Below are positions 10,319-19,513 of a DNA stretch of 64,000 bases, piece by piece. Source of the DNA: Clostridia bacterium. GTDB taxonomy: Bacteria > Bacillota > Clostridia > Oscillospirales > CAG-272. The first letter of the stretch is position 1. The number at the start of each line of letters is the position of its first letter. The stretch covers positions 1-64,000 of the forward strand of contig JAFYLH010000012.1 in NCBI GenBank assembly GCA_017537175.1, in the 5' to 3' direction. The notes under the pieces were generated by a model. The model made no database searches and was not told the origin of the DNA. It saw only the letters and a list, made by a program, of their open reading frames with translations. The translations under genes and the position numbers were made by a program.

Positions 10319-11719
10319 ATGAAGAAAATAATCAAAATAACATGCCTGTTGCTGGCGGTGCTTTTCTGCCTCAGCGGATGTGTAAAAAAGATCTCGGTGT
10401 CATCTGATGGTCCGTATGTAATTGAGGAAGCCGACGGCTACAGCGTTATATTGAAAAAGCAAAACGATTTTGCCGACAGAGAGACCTATGCTTTTGAGGT
10501 GTCAAACAAGGGTGAGAGTGATTTCTACTTTGGAATAGATGATCTTTATGCAAACGGTGTGGATCTGAAGATCGAGTTCGAAGAGAGAGTCCCTGCAGGC
10601 AAGACAATGGTGTTTGATTCTGTAATAGATTTTTCCCGTGTTGACCTCGATAGCGTCAAAAAGGTTGACGAGCTGAAATTCCGGGTTATTCTTGATGACG
10701 GAAGCGGTGAGAAAGGGAGTTCTTTCCTTATTAAAACATACCAACTGACCTTTGAAAAGAAGTACGCTCTCGACCTTGTCAAAGCGGGCTGGGAGCTTAA
10801 GACCTGTCCCGAATTTCCCTATGATGATGTTTTAGAAAGTTACGGTATCAACTATAGGGGGTATGATGATCTTGAGCTCAATGAAAAAGATATGCGCTTA
10901 TATCTCGCCTGCTTTGCCGAGACCGTACTCGACGACAGATACGATTATGTCTATACAAACGGCGACATGGTCGACAAGAAAACCGAGGATGCATTCAACA
11001 ACCGATATATGGCAGCCGTAAATGCGTATAATTCCTCCTATGAGAAGGAGTTTACGGTATCTGTAAATTTGAGTATCCGAGGTAAGGAGATCGGTACTCA
11101 AACGGTAAATTTTGAGCCTAAAGCTTCAAAAAACTTTGAGTTTCCGATAACTCATGATTTTGTAAAAGAGCTGGATGCCGAAAAAATGATATATCCGTTA
11201 CAGATTTCGGTAGAGCTGACCGATGCCGACGGGGTAGTGGTGGAATCGGCCCGTTTTGAATATTATCTGTACAATGACGAAAAATGCCAAAAGTCTCCCG
11301 ACAAGTTCAAGTTATCATTGCCCGACAATGCAGAAAACGGTTATGATTTCGGTGTGAGGATCGAAAAATTCAGAGATTATATAACCGTTGATGAGGATGA
11401 CGAAAAAGCAGAAAAGCCCTCAGACTATCCTTATACCGTTTCGGTTAGCATACCAAATAACAGCGACGAAGATTACCGTGTTTCTGTAGCTTATAGTGTC
11501 AAAACATTTGGTTACACTGTTTTTTATGAGGACATTACTGTCCCCGCCAACTCCGAAGAGAAGCTGGAATATAACATCGATGACTATTATAAGGATGCAG
11601 CGAACGAAGGTGAAATATGCCCCCTCGGTATAAAGGTTACCTATATGGATGCAGACGGAAAGGTAGTGTATACCTTAACAAAAATAATTAATTTTGGCGA
11701 AGCAGAAAAACAGAATTGA
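10319..11719 (+). CDS. Lipoprotein of unknown function
   Basis: 466-residue exported protein with a signal peptide and lipobox LSGC (Cys at about residue 21). The mature part is beta-rich and acidic. It seems to contain several immunoglobulin-like modules: residues about 40-150, 235-320 and 340-460 each alternate hydrophobic strands and end in a strand pair such as YTVSVSIPNNSDEDYRVSVAYSV. That suggests a surface or substrate-binding role, but no family is recognised. A TATAAT at 10250-10255 lies upstream without a clear -35. The next gene starts 20 bases after the stop codon. Confidence 0.75.
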   Translation: MKKIIKITCLLLAVLFCLSGCVKKISVSSDGPYVIEEADGYSVILKKQNDFADRETYAFEVSNKGESDFYFGIDDLYANGVDLKIEFEERVPAGKTMVFDSVIDFSRVDLDSVKKVDELKFRVILDDGSGEKGSSFLIKTYQLTFEKKYALDLVKAGWELKTCPEFPYDDVLESYGINYRGYDDLELNEKDMRLYLACFAETVLDDRYDYVYTNGDMVDKKTEDAFNNRYMAAVNAYNSSYEKEFTVSVNLSIRGKEIGTQTVNFEPKASKNFEFPITHDFVKELDAEKMIYPLQISVELTDADGVVVESARFEYYLYNDEKCQKSPDKFKLSLPDNAENGYDFGVRIEKFRDYITVDEDDEKAEKPSDYPYTVSVSIPNNSDEDYRVSVAYSVKTFGYTVFYEDITVPANSEEKLEYNIDDYYKDAANEGEICPLGIKVTYMDADGKVVYTLTKIINFGEAEKQN

Positions 11720-11739
11720 CTCTGTTTGGAGTATAATAT

Positions 11740-12543
11740 ATGTCAGAATTCAGTTTACTCGGTAACACCACAAAGTCCCAGATGTTCGGCTGTGTCGTCA
11801 TAACAGATAAGCATGCCGTAGTCATTGACGGCGGAACCTTTGGGGACAGTAAGCAGTTAGCAGAGCTTTTGGCGCAAACATCCGGGTCAAGGGTGGATGC
11901 GTGGTTCTTTACCCACCCCCACCACGACCATATAGGCTGCTTTGTTGATATATGTAAGAACTATCCCGAGGTAAAGATCGACAGGATCTATCATCATTTT
12001 CCCGACCATAATACACTTATACCTCATTTAAGGACAGACACAGAGCGGATGCTGGTTTCGGACTTTTTTGAGCTTAGCCGTGATAAAAACACAACTGTGT
12101 TATCGGCAAATGACAGCTTTGTTTTTGACGGTGTCAGCATTAGGGTACTTCGAGTATATACCCCCGACATTACCGAGAACTTTGTAAACAATACCTCCAC
12201 AGTTTACCGTATCGACGGTGAAAAGGGATCTTTTCTGATCCTCGGGGATCTGGGTATCGAAGGCGGATGTGAGCTTATGAAAAACTGCCCGAAAGAGCTG
12301 TTGCAGACAGATTATACCCAGATGGCACACCACGGTCAGGGTGGTGTATCAAGGGAGTTTTATGAATATGTAAGACCACAGAGATGTATCTGGCCTGCCC
12401 CCGACTGGCTGTGGGATAACGATGCGGGAAACGGCTTTGACACAGGCCCCTGGCAGACGGTACGCACCCGTGAATGGATGCAGGCTTTGGGCGTAACCGA
12501 GCATATAGTTGAAAAGGACGGAGTGCAGAGAATAAAATTCTAA
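11740..12543 (+). CDS. Metallo-beta-lactamase-fold hydrolase
   Basis: 267-residue cytoplasmic protein with the metal-binding signature HPHHDHIG at about residues 60-67 and later ligands GDLGIEG and AHHGQGG, typical of the MBL superfamily. Such proteins hydrolyse esters, phosphodiesters or thioesters at a dinuclear Zn or Fe site. The family segment D(G)GT near residue 30 is also present. The C-terminal half resembles ComEC-like or exported nuclease-type MBL proteins only loosely. No substrate can be named. It closely follows the lipoprotein gene (20 bases) and is followed by a strong bidirectional terminator shared with the convergent spoVAC. Confidence 0.85.
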   Translation: MSEFSLLGNTTKSQMFGCVVITDKHAVVIDGGTFGDSKQLAELLAQTSGSRVDAWFFTHPHHDHIGCFVDICKNYPEVKIDRIYHHFPDHNTLIPHLRTDTERMLVSDFFELSRDKNTTVLSANDSFVFDGVSIRVLRVYTPDITENFVNNTSTVYRIDGEKGSFLILGDLGIEGGCELMKNCPKELLQTDYTQMAHHGQGGVSREFYEYVRPQRCIWPAPDWLWDNDAGNGFDTGPWQTVRTREWMQALGVTEHIVEKDGVQRIKF

Positions 12544-12552
12544 TGCAAAATT

Positions 12553-12589
12553 AAAGAAGCTTTTGACCTTATGGGTCAAAAGCTTCTTT
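12553..12589. terminator. Bidirectional terminator
   Basis: Sixteen-base perfect stem (AAAGAAGCTTTTGACC and its complement) with a 5-base loop between convergent genes; A run on one side and T run on the other. Confidence 0.9.
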
Positions 12590-12601
12590 CATCATTTACG
12601 C

Positions 12602-13039
12602 TCAAAACAGCGTCGATACCCAATATATGACCCCGTACACCGCACCTGCGGTGATGCCGTAGAGGATGACGGGACCGGCAATGGTAAATATCTTTGCGCC
12701 GACCCCTAGTATAAACCCCTCGCTTTTGGTGTCTATAGCAGGGGAGACCACGGCGTTGGCAAAGCCTGTTATGGGTACAAGAGTTCCCGCACCCGCGTGC
12801 TTTGCCAGCTTGTCAAACCAGCCTATGCCGGTAAACAGTGCCGCCAAAAATATCAATGTCACGGGAACAAGCATTTTTGCTACATCCTCGTTGCCGGTCC
12901 ACCTTTTATATAGGTTAGATAATACCTGCCCCAGGGTGCATATCGATCCTCCCACCAAAAAGGCCTTTAAGCAGTCAGGCAGCAGAGGAGACTTTTTTGC
13001 TCTTTTCTCTGCGTATTTTTTATACTCTTTTTTATTCAT
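12602..13039 (-). CDS. spoVAC: Stage V sporulation protein AC
   Basis: 145-residue membrane protein of the SpoVA complex in the spore inner membrane, which imports dipicolinic acid into the forespore and releases it at germination; SpoVAC is a mechanosensitive channel-type subunit. Family marks are the N-terminal charged stretch, the GGSICTLGQ segment, and GAGTLVPITGFANAVVSPA, a signature shared with SpoVAEB. About four transmembrane segments are seen. It stands alone here, about 44.5 kb from spoVAD-spoVAE on the same strand, whereas the genes are normally adjacent. No convincing forespore sigma-G promoter was found upstream. Confidence 0.9.
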   Translation of the reverse strand: MNKKEYKKYAEKRAKKSPLLPDCLKAFLVGGSICTLGQVLSNLYKRWTGNEDVAKMLVPVTLIFLAALFTGIGWFDKLAKHAGAGTLVPITGFANAVVSPAIDTKSEGFILGVGAKIFTIAGPVILYGITAGAVYGVIYWVSTLF

Positions 13040-13154
13040 AGGTTGCCTCCGGTTCGTGTGAGTTTGTAATGCTGGATTAATGAGCGTAGTATGGGTGCGG
13101 CGACTCGCCGCTTCTTATTCACGATTTTATCACCCGAAAATATTATTTCCGTAC

Positions 13155-13183
13155 TTGTAAAATTTATACTTATATGATACAAT
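13155..13183 (+). promoter_or_regulatory. Promoter of the acyltransferase-like gene
   Basis: TTGTAA, 17-base spacer, TACAAT; the same -35/-10 pair as the gap promoter. The predicted leader contains the hairpin and heptamer array described next. Confidence 0.6.
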
Positions 13184-13189
13184 ACAAAA

Positions 13190-13256
13190 GAAGTTTTTCT
13201 GCATTGCAGAAAACCACCTCAAATTGAGAATTAAGAATTGAGAATTGAGAATTAAG
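13190..13256 (-). repeat. Hairpin plus five-copy heptamer array
   Basis: A hairpin with stem TTTTCTGC / GCAGAAAA, then CCACCT, then five tandem 7-base units at 13222-13256 (AATTGAG, AATTAAG, AATTGAG, AATTGAG, AATTAAG). Read on the minus strand it has the order heptamers, AGGTGG, hairpin, the same order as the elements near 16.6, 34.7 and 39.0 kb. It lies in the predicted 5' leader of the next gene and runs directly into its ribosome-binding region. Confidence 0.75.
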
Positions 13257-13264
13257 AGGTCACA

Positions 13265-14128
13265 ATGTATACATTACAACAAATATTTGAATATATAAAT
13301 ATGCCCGAGGAGTGTGCAAGGCTCTCCCTTGAATGTCTTGACCGACACAAGGACACCGATACCTTTAAAAAGCTCAAGGCTGATTTCTACAACGGCAGCG
13401 ATGTTAAGGATGCTCTTTATGACTATGCCGAAGAGGTGGGCGAGGCCTTCCGTATGGTGCGTATGGCATTTTGTCTCTACTGTGTGGACGAAATGTATGA
13501 TATCTATATGAAGAAGGGACTTTCGGACAAGGTCTACCTTGACAGCCTTATCGACCTTCGTGTATGGGCGCTGACCTGTAAGAAAAATTACGGCGAGTGG
13601 GGTATGCAGGAGTTTGACTGGCTTGTCCACGCCCTTCGCGGCAAGGTTATCCGTTTGGGCAGACTCCAGTTTGAGGAGAATAAATACGAATATGGTCCCG
13701 ACTATGACAAGCACGGTGTAAGCCTTCGTCACGGCACACCCGCCATCGGTATGCATATTCCCGAGGACGGCCCCTTTACCACCGAGCAGACCCTTGACTC
13801 ATTAAAGCAGGCCTATGCTTATTTTAAAAATCCCGTGTTCATCTGCGAGAGCTGGCTTTTATATCCCCCGCAGTATGACTTTTTAAAGCCTACCTCAAAC
13901 ATAATCAAGTTTATGGATCACTACGATATAGTATATGTCAAGGAGCTTACCAACCGTCAGGATATGTGGCGTGTGTTCGGTATGCGTGACAGCTATGATC
14001 CCGCCGAGCTTCCCCGCGAGACCTCGCTTCAGAGAGGCTATGCCGAGCATCTTGAAAAGACAGGCGTGAACGGCTGGGGATACGGAGTTTTGATTTTTGA
14101 CGGAGAGAGGATACTGACACAAAAATAA
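13265..14128 (+). CDS. Acyltransferase-domain protein (NAT_N/GNAT_C type)
   Basis: 287-residue soluble protein that resembles the two-part family with an alpha-helical N-terminal domain (NAT_N, about residues 1-125) and a GNAT-like C-terminal domain (about 130-285). Visible family marks are VHALRGKVIRLGRLQFE at the domain junction, HIPEDGPFTTEQTLDSLKQA, and CESWLLYP. The general role would be transfer of an acyl group from a thioester to an unknown amine; no substrate is suggested by neighbours. The ATG is preceded by AAGAGG, which is part of the heptamer array. Confidence 0.75.
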   Translation: MYTLQQIFEYINMPEECARLSLECLDRHKDTDTFKKLKADFYNGSDVKDALYDYAEEVGEAFRMVRMAFCLYCVDEMYDIYMKKGLSDKVYLDSLIDLRVWALTCKKNYGEWGMQEFDWLVHALRGKVIRLGRLQFEENKYEYGPDYDKHGVSLRHGTPAIGMHIPEDGPFTTEQTLDSLKQAYAYFKNPVFICESWLLYPPQYDFLKPTSNIIKFMDHYDIVYVKELTNRQDMWRVFGMRDSYDPAELPRETSLQRGYAEHLEKTGVNGWGYGVLIFDGERILTQK

Positions 14129-14148
14129 TTCTCAATGCTCAATGCTCA
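14128..14148 (+). repeat. Three-copy heptamer array
   Basis: Tandem ATTCTCA, ATGCTCA, ATGCTCA starting at the last base of the preceding stop codon; another member of the intergenic heptamer family. Confidence 0.7.
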
Positions 14149-14167
14149 ATTATGATAATTATACAAT

Positions 14168-14200
14168 AACGGTGTAAGCTGAATTTATGCTTACACCGTT
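14168..14200. terminator. Bidirectional terminator
   Basis: Twelve-base perfect stem (AACGGTGTAAGC and complement), 9-base loop, between the convergent genes ending at 14128 and 14206. Confidence 0.85.
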
Positions 14201-14205
14201 AAATT

Positions 14206-15213
14206 TTATATCTGAATAAATACAGAATCCATATATTCTGATATGCGCTTTTCGGCGCGGAGGAATCTGCTTGCGATAATGCTTGCAGAAAGACTCTGAT
14301 GCAGTGCTGTGGGCTTTTGCTTGTCCAGGGGTATACATACCTTGAGTGAGAGTCTGTTTTCCTTTATATCTATACTGTAGGCATAGCCGTAAAGATCAAA
14401 ACAGGTTTGGAGGAAAAGTATATTTGCTGCTTCATCGGGGAAGAGACGGCACAGGGTCTCAAGGCCTATAATATGGGGCAGCTTCTCTGTAATGTTATCA
14501 AGCTCGGAGGATACCTCAAAAATGAGCTCCTCTCCCCCGCGGCTTATTTCAACATTGCATACCTGCTTTGAAGAGCTTTTCAGGACAAATCGGAGAATAT
14601 GCAGATATACCGAGGCAAAGCTTTTAAAATTGATACGGTATACGCCCTCGGGATCGGTAAAGGTGATATCAAGGCCGATACGCAGGCTGTATTTACCGCA
14701 AAGCTCCTCAGTGCGCTTTTTAATAGAGTCGAGTACATCCAAGGTGTTAAAATGCATAGAGTTATTCTGCACATTTACCCGCTTCATCGCAGTTAACAGC
14801 TCTGTGTATATCCGCTGATATCTCAAAAACGCAAAATCAGGCCTTTGGGATACTCCCCGGTCAAGCAGCTCCATACAGGCGTCTGCTGTTTTTATCATTA
14901 CACCGCAGAACAGCTCTGACATATCCTCGGGCTCACTTAACTGCAGCTCCGGCAAAAAGCACCATATATCCTGATGTACCTGACAGTATACCAGCGCACG
15001 GTTGAATATAGACTCGCTGTTTCGTATGAACTCAAGCTTTACCTTATCCTTGGAGATACGGTAATCCTTTAGCCTGTTGTTGAGATAATTGTTTATATTT
15101 CCTTTTGTCCGCGGACTGGGGATGCATCTTACGGCTGCCTTGTTTTTATACAGGATGACTCCCTCTTTGTCGGTGGTGAATACAGGAATTATCATATTGT
15201 CATATACAATCAT
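14206..15213 (-). CDS. PAS-like / degenerate sensor-kinase-like protein
   Basis: 335-residue protein of uncertain family. The N-terminus (IPVFTTDKEGVILYKNKAA) reads like the first strands of a PAS sensor domain. The middle (about residues 95-150) is helical, with LLDRGVSQRPDFAFLRYQRIYTELL resembling a dimerisation helix, but no phospho-acceptor His is obvious. The last third (IKRRTEELCGKYSLRI... SFASVYLHILRFVLKSS ... GLETLCRLFPDEAANI) resembles a GHKL ATP-binding fold without clear N, G1 and G2 boxes. It may be a non-catalytic signalling protein. It is divergent from gap. Confidence 0.55.
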   Translation of the reverse strand: MIVYDNMIIPVFTTDKEGVILYKNKAAVRCIPSPRTKGNINNYLNNRLKDYRISKDKVKLEFIRNSESIFNRALVYCQVHQDIWCFLPELQLSEPEDMSELFCGVMIKTADACMELLDRGVSQRPDFAFLRYQRIYTELLTAMKRVNVQNNSMHFNTLDVLDSIKKRTEELCGKYSLRIGLDITFTDPEGVYRINFKSFASVYLHILRFVLKSSSKQVCNVEISRGGEELIFEVSSELDNITEKLPHIIGLETLCRLFPDEAANILFLQTCFDLYGYAYSIDIKENRLSLKVCIPLDKQKPTALHQSLSASIIASRFLRAEKRISEYMDSVFIQI

Positions 15214-15305
15214 AACAAACCGCCAAAATCAAATACTAAAGTAATTGTAACATATGCAAAATACATTTTCAAGCAGTATGTTATAAATGTAACAAAAATT
15301 AAAAC

Positions 15306-15326
15306 TTTACAAATTTTACTTGTAAA
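15306..15326 (+). promoter_or_regulatory. Possible operator at the gap promoter
   Basis: Inverted repeat TTTACAA, 7 bases, TTGTAAA. Its right arm overlaps the -35 box of the gap promoter, a position suited to repression. It matches no operator consensus I can name. Confidence 0.4.
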
Positions 15327-15348
15327 ATCAATATATATGAGTTACAAT
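15320..15348 (+). promoter_or_regulatory. Promoter of gap
   Basis: TTGTAA, 17-base spacer, TACAAT, 44 bases before the start codon. Confidence 0.75.
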
Positions 15349-15392
15349 ATTACGCAGTAAACAAAAAAATTCATTTTACGGAGGATAAATCC

Positions 15393-16430
15393 ATGTCAGT
15401 AAAAGTTGCTATTAACGGATTCGGCCGTATCGGTCGTCTCGCATTCCGCCAGATGTTTGGTGCAGAGGGTTACGATGTTGTTGCTATCAACGACCTCACC
15501 AAGCCTTCTATGCTCGCTCACCTTCTCAAGTACGATACCGCTCAGGGCGGTTACTGCGGTAAGCTCGGCGAAGGTCTCCACACTGTAGAGGCTGACGACG
15601 AGGCAGGCACCATCACTGTTGACGGCAAGACCCTCACCATCTACGCTAAGGCTAACGCTGCAGAGCTTCCCTGGGGCGAGATCGGTGTAGACGTTGTTCT
15701 TGAGTGTACAGGTTTCTACTGCTCCAAGGACAAGAGCCAGGCTCACATCGACGCAGGCGCTAAGAAGGTAGTTATCTCTGCTCCCGCAGGCAACGACCTC
15801 AAGACCATCGTTTACTCTGTAAACGAGAACACTCTTACCGCTGATGACACCATCATTTCCGCTGCATCCTGCACCACCAACTGCCTCGCTCCCATGGCTA
15901 AGGCTCTTAACGACTATGCAGAGATCCAGAGCGGTATCATGGCTACCATCCACGCTTACACCGGTGACCAGATGATCCTCGACGGTCCTCACAGAAAGGG
16001 TGACCTCCGCCGTGCACGTGCAGGCGCTGCTAACATCGTTCCCAACTCTACCGGTGCTGCAAAGGCTATCGGTCTCGTAATTCCCGAGCTCAACGGCAAG
16101 CTCATCGGCGCTGCTCAGCGTGTTCCCGTTCCTACCGGTTCCACCACCATCCTTACCGCAGTTGTTAAGGGTGCTGATGTTACCAAGGAAGGTATCAACG
16201 CTGCTATGAAGGCTGCTTCTTCCGCTTCCTTCGGTTACAACGAAGATCAGATCGTTTCTTCCGATGTTATCGGTATGACCTACGGTTCTCTCTTTGATGC
16301 TACCCAGACCATGGTTTCAAAGATCGGTGACGATCTCTTCCAGGTACAGGTTGTTTCTTGGTATGACAACGAGAACTCCTACACCAGCCAGATGGTAAGA
16401 ACCATCAAGTACTTTGCAGAGCTTGCATAA
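15393..16430 (+). CDS. gap: Glyceraldehyde-3-phosphate dehydrogenase, type I
   Basis: Glycolytic enzyme that oxidises and phosphorylates glyceraldehyde 3-phosphate to 1,3-bisphosphoglycerate with NAD. The 345-residue product has the Rossmann start [13 protein letters not shown], the NAD-specifying Asp in AINDL (residue 34), and the catalytic Cys160 in [19 protein letters not shown] carries the active-site His. It is monocistronic, with a good promoter and a strong terminator. Codon use is heavily biased to a few codons, as in ftsZ and the dehydrogenase operon, consistent with high expression. Confidence 0.97.
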   Translation: MSVKVAINGFGRIGRLAFRQMFGAEGYDVVAINDLTKPSMLAHLLKYDTAQGGYCGKLGEGLHTVEADDEAGTITVDGKTLTIYAKANAAELPWGEIGVDVVLECTGFYCSKDKSQAHIDAGAKKVVISAPAGNDLKTIVYSVNENTLTADDTIISAASCTTNCLAPMAKALNDYAEIQSGIMATIHAYTGDQMILDGPHRKGDLRRARAGAANIVPNSTGAAKAIGLVIPELNGKLIGAAQRVPVPTGSTTILTAVVKGADVTKEGINAAMKAASSASFGYNEDQIVSSDVIGMTYGSLFDATQTMVSKIGDDLFQVQVVSWYDNENSYTSQMVRTIKYFAELA

Positions 16431-16445
16431 GTAAATAACAATTAA

Positions 16446-16472
16446 AAAGCCGTCCGCAAGGACGGCTTTTTT
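16446..16472 (+). terminator. Terminator of gap
   Basis: Stem AAAGCCGTCC / GGACGGCTTT, loop GCAA, T run. Confidence 0.92.
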
Positions 16473-16608
16473 GAATTCGGAATGCGGAATGCGGATCCAT
16501 GACACCCCGTATCTTCGATACGGTTGGTGGAATTATACAGCGCAATGGCGATAGCCATGGAGTCGGAGTGCGGAATTTAGGTAGAAAACGGTGGGAACGC
16601 CGTTTTCT
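16473..16608 (+). repeat. Heptamer array with three hairpins
   Basis: Three tandem heptamers (GAATTCG, GAATGCG, GAATGCG, 16473-16493). Next come two hairpins, CCGTATC-TTC-GATACGG (16507-16523, extended by CACC/GGTG) and ATGGC-GATA-GCCAT (16545-16558). A second partial heptamer run then ends in TTTAGGTAG, followed by the hairpin AAAACGG / CCGTTTT (16585-16606). No reading frame is evident. This fills the first part of the 530-base gap after gap. Confidence 0.7.
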
Positions 16609-16653
16609 TCGTTTATTCGGTATTTGCTCCTCAAATTACCGTGGGGACGGCAA

Positions 16654-16777
16654 GTTATGAGTTATGAAATGCTTTGCATTGTTATGAGTTGCCTTACGGC
16701 AACGTTTATTGCGGAAATTATATCATAATGCTTGGCAAAGCCAAGCTCATAACATTCGGCAGAGCCGAATTCATAAC
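16654..16777 (+). repeat. Hairpin string with GTTATGA linkers
   Basis: Four different short hairpins: AATGC-TTT-GCATT (16668-16680), GTTGCC-TTAC-GGCAAC (16688-16703), GCTTGGC-AAA-GCCAAGC (16730-16746) and ATTCGGC-AGA-GCCGAAT (16754-16770). In the left half they are preceded by the linker GTTATGA (16654, 16661, 16681). In the right half they are separated by its exact complement TCATAAC (16747, 16771). The stems share no sequence; only the linkers do. Other strings with different linkers lie at 33725 and 41263. Confidence 0.7.
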
Positions 16778-16788
16778 CGATAACTTGA

Positions 16789-16814
16789 GACAGGGACATT
16801 CCCTGTCTTTTTTT
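16789..16814 (+). terminator. Terminator-like hairpin, GACAGGG family
   Basis: GACAGGGA-CAT-TCCCTGTC followed by seven T. It has no gene directly upstream; it closes the hairpin string. Confidence 0.7.
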
Positions 16815-16883
16815 GAGATATTATCTTTCCAAAACAAGACCCGCATTTGGTGTGGATCATATTATTTAAGGTGCAATATTTCA

Positions 16884-16912
16884 TTGACAAATCGGGTTTG
16901 TTGGTGTATAAT
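16884..16912 (+). promoter_or_regulatory. Promoter of the LRR/SLH protein gene
   Basis: TTGACA, 17-base spacer, TATAAT, 48 bases before the start codon. It excludes the upstream ATG at 16847 as the start. Confidence 0.85.
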
Positions 16913-16960
16913 AGCATCAAGGTCGATGATGATAGACCAAATGAAACTCAGGAGGTTGTT

Positions 16961-19342
16961 ATGAAAAAGGTTATCAGTTTAATACTCGCTGCTATTATGC
17001 TTTTGTCCGTTATGGGCGTAGGCTCGTTTGCTTCTGTAAAGTCAGGTAAATGCGGAGACAATATAACCTGGTCTGTTTCGGGAGATACCATGACCCTGAC
17101 GGGCAGCGGAAAAATGTACGATTATAGCGGTTATGAGGATATTCCGTGGTATGATATTAAATTCGGCATCAGAAATCTGGTCATAGCTAACGGTATAACA
17201 TACATAGGTGATTATGCCTTTTCTGCAATGGGTATACTTGATCTTGTAATACCTGACAGCGTGACCGAGATAGGCGATTATAGCTTTGACAACAGCTGTC
17301 ACGGAACCGTTACCTTAGGCAAGAATCTTAAAAAGATCGGTCATCATGCCTTTGCTATGGGTTATTACAGCGACATAAAATTCGGCGACAAGCTGGAAGA
17401 GATAGGAGATTTTGCCTTCAAGGACAGCCATGATCTCAAAAATCCTGTTGTGATCCCCAACGGGGTAAAGGTTATATCCAACGGTGCTTTTGCATACAGC
17501 GCCATGACCTCGGTGGTTATCCCCGACAGTGTTGAATCGATAGGAGATTTTGCCTTCTTTTGTGCAAATATAACCAAGGCTGAGATCGGAAAAAACGTTA
17601 AACACATCGGCAAATCTGCATTTTCGGGTTGTCATGAGCTTAAGCAGATCGTTCTGCCCGCAACCGTAGAGTCCTTTGGTGACGAAGCCTTTTACGGATG
17701 CACCACTATGAAGAGCATTACAGTTTTTCCGAGTGTTAAGACTATAGGTGAGTCGGTTTTTGATAACTGCAACGAGCTTGTTATTACCTGTATCAAGGAT
17801 TCGGCTATAGACCTATACGCCAAGGAAATGGGCTACAAAACCGATAGCAGAATCTTCTTTGACGTATCAAATACTGCGTGGTACTATGAGGGTATTGAAT
17901 TTTGCTATAACAACGGCATCGTCAAGGGTATGACAGAGACTACCTTTGAGCCTAACGGTACTCTCACCCGTGCTCAGTTTGTACAGATACTTGCAATGTA
18001 TGATTTAGCAGATCTTTCCGAATATGAGGGTGTTGATTGCGGATTTGATGACGTAAAGCCCTCACATTGGTACAGCAAGGCTGTATGCTGGGCATATTCC
18101 AACGGCTACGTCAGCGGTATGTCCGATACTCGCTTTGCTCCAAATGAGCCTATCACCCGTGAGCAGTTTGCACGTATACTTTACGTTTATGCCGAAAGTT
18201 GGGGCTTTAACGTAGACAAGAGAGCGGATCTTAGTGTTTATGACGATTGTTCTAAGGTGTCATCCTGGGCATACGATCAGGTTGGATGGGCTGTTGCCGA
18301 GGGTATAATTTCCGGTGTTGACGAAAACACCCTTGCTCCTAAAAACAACGCTACCCGTGCTCAGGCTTGCCGTATGATTATGGTGTTTGACTCATATTTA
18401 CTTACAGGCAGTAAGGATGAGCTTTTCTTAAAGCTGGTAGATTATATCACCACCAACGGTGCTGTTAGTGAGTTTGATCCTACAGTGACCGAGATCGTTG
18501 AGGAAGCATGGGATGCAAAGTTTGTATTAAAATATGACAACGAGCTTAGCTGTATTAGTTTTGCATATCAATCCGGAGAGCTTGATTCAGGCTATGCAGA
18601 CGGTAAGTATTATGAAGAATATATGATCAACGGTATGGTAGACATATATGATATCTCAGAGTTCTATTATTTTGACATAGAAATTACCGATAGTGACTAT
18701 GAGAATTATTACTATCGCACTGAGCTTATATATCCCAACGGAACGATTCCGTCATACGAATACAGATCCGGTTTTTCAGATGATTATATCAGCTCTAACT
18801 GTGATACGATCAGAGCAATGCTCAACGAATTCATTATGAAGCATCTTACCGCTGCGGGTATTTCCTATGATATGATGTTTCTTGATGTTGAATACATCAG
18901 AGACGGCAGTTATCAGATTTTGGCAGATTATATTATGTCAAACGGCAGCTATCAGACTTCTAACGGTGACTACACCTTTATAACCGATGCTAACGGAATA
19001 TCCTTCTTTGCAGATTACAATCCTATATCCGGTACGATAGTCTTTAGATTTTATGACGGTCAGGGTAATGAAGCAATGGCTGCGGATATGACAATGTACG
19101 GACTCAGCGATGTATATTATTTCTATTATATGTATCAGAACACCCAAACCGGAGAATATACATCTACAGAGAGATCTATCTATGCCGATGATTACAGTAT
19201 CAGTTTCTATGATATAGAGGGAATGGATAAGGATACCGTATATGCAATGGAAGAATCTGCATATGCAATATTCTGTGAGGGTATAAATCAAATCCTTTCC
19301 GATTGCGGTCTTACCATGGCGGATCTTTTCTTAACAATATGA
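16961..19342 (+). CDS. Leucine-rich-repeat (BspA-type) and SLH-domain surface protein
   Basis: 793-residue exported protein. A signal peptide (MKKVISLILAA..., cleavage near residue 24) is followed by a short beta domain (GDNITWSVSGDTMTLTGSGKM) and about eight BspA-type leucine-rich repeats (IGDYAFSAMG..LVIPDSVTEIG style, residues about 60-290). Three SLH modules (about 300-475: FFDVSNTAWYYEGIEFC, FDDVKPSHWYSKAV, YDDCSKVSSWAYDQV) should anchor it to the cell wall. The C-terminal 315 residues are acidic and aromatic and contain two copies of a domain starting LVDYITTNG / LADYIMSNG. I chose the ATG at 16961 because AGGAGG precedes it and a promoter lies just upstream. It is paralogous to the protein at 25139. 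Confidence 0.88.
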   Translation: MKKVISLILAAIMLLSVMGVGSFASVKSGKCGDNITWSVSGDTMTLTGSGKMYDYSGYEDIPWYDIKFGIRNLVIANGITYIGDYAFSAMGILDLVIPDSVTEIGDYSFDNSCHGTVTLGKNLKKIGHHAFAMGYYSDIKFGDKLEEIGDFAFKDSHDLKNPVVIPNGVKVISNGAFAYSAMTSVVIPDSVESIGDFAFFCANITKAEIGKNVKHIGKSAFSGCHELKQIVLPATVESFGDEAFYGCTTMKSITVFPSVKTIGESVFDNCNELVITCIKDSAIDLYAKEMGYKTDSRIFFDVSNTAWYYEGIEFCYNNGIVKGMTETTFEPNGTLTRAQFVQILAMYDLADLSEYEGVDCGFDDVKPSHWYSKAVCWAYSNGYVSGMSDTRFAPNEPITREQFARILYVYAESWGFNVDKRADLSVYDDCSKVSSWAYDQVGWAVAEGIISGVDENTLAPKNNATRAQACRMIMVFDSYLLTGSKDELFLKLVDYITTNGAVSEFDPTVTEIVEEAWDAKFVLKYDNELSCISFAYQSGELDSGYADGKYYEEYMINGMVDIYDISEFYYFDIEITDSDYENYYYRTELIYPNGTIPSYEYRSGFSDDYISSNCDTIRAMLNEFIMKHLTAAGISYDMMFLDVEYIRDGSYQILADYIMSNGSYQTSNGDYTFITDANGISFFADYNPISGTIVFRFYDGQGNEAMAADMTMYGLSDVYYFYYMYQNTQTGEYTSTERSIYADDYSISFYDIEGMDKDTVYAMEESAYAIFCEGINQILSDCGLTMADLFLTI

Positions 19343-19370
19343 GGCTGACAACAGCGATGTGTTTTTTACC

Positions 19371-19401
19371 AAAAGACAGGGGAACGTCCTCTGTCTTTTT
19401 T
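19371..19401 (+). terminator. Terminator, GACAGGG family
   Basis: GACAGGGGA-ACG-TCCTCTGTC with a T run, preceded by AAAA. Confidence 0.85.
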
Positions 19402-19446
19402 CTGTCTTTTTTTGAATTAAGAGTTAAGGCAACTTGTCCCTTCTTG

Positions 19447-19475
19447 TTGACAGTTTTTGACTAATATGTTACAAT
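19447..19475 (+). promoter_or_regulatory. Promoter of the potassium-uptake genes
   Basis: TTGACA, 17-base spacer, TACAAT, 38 bases before the start codon of the transporter gene. Confidence 0.8.
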
Positions 19476-19513
19476 AAGATTAACAGCGTAAAGGCTTGGA
19501 GTGTATATAAAAC

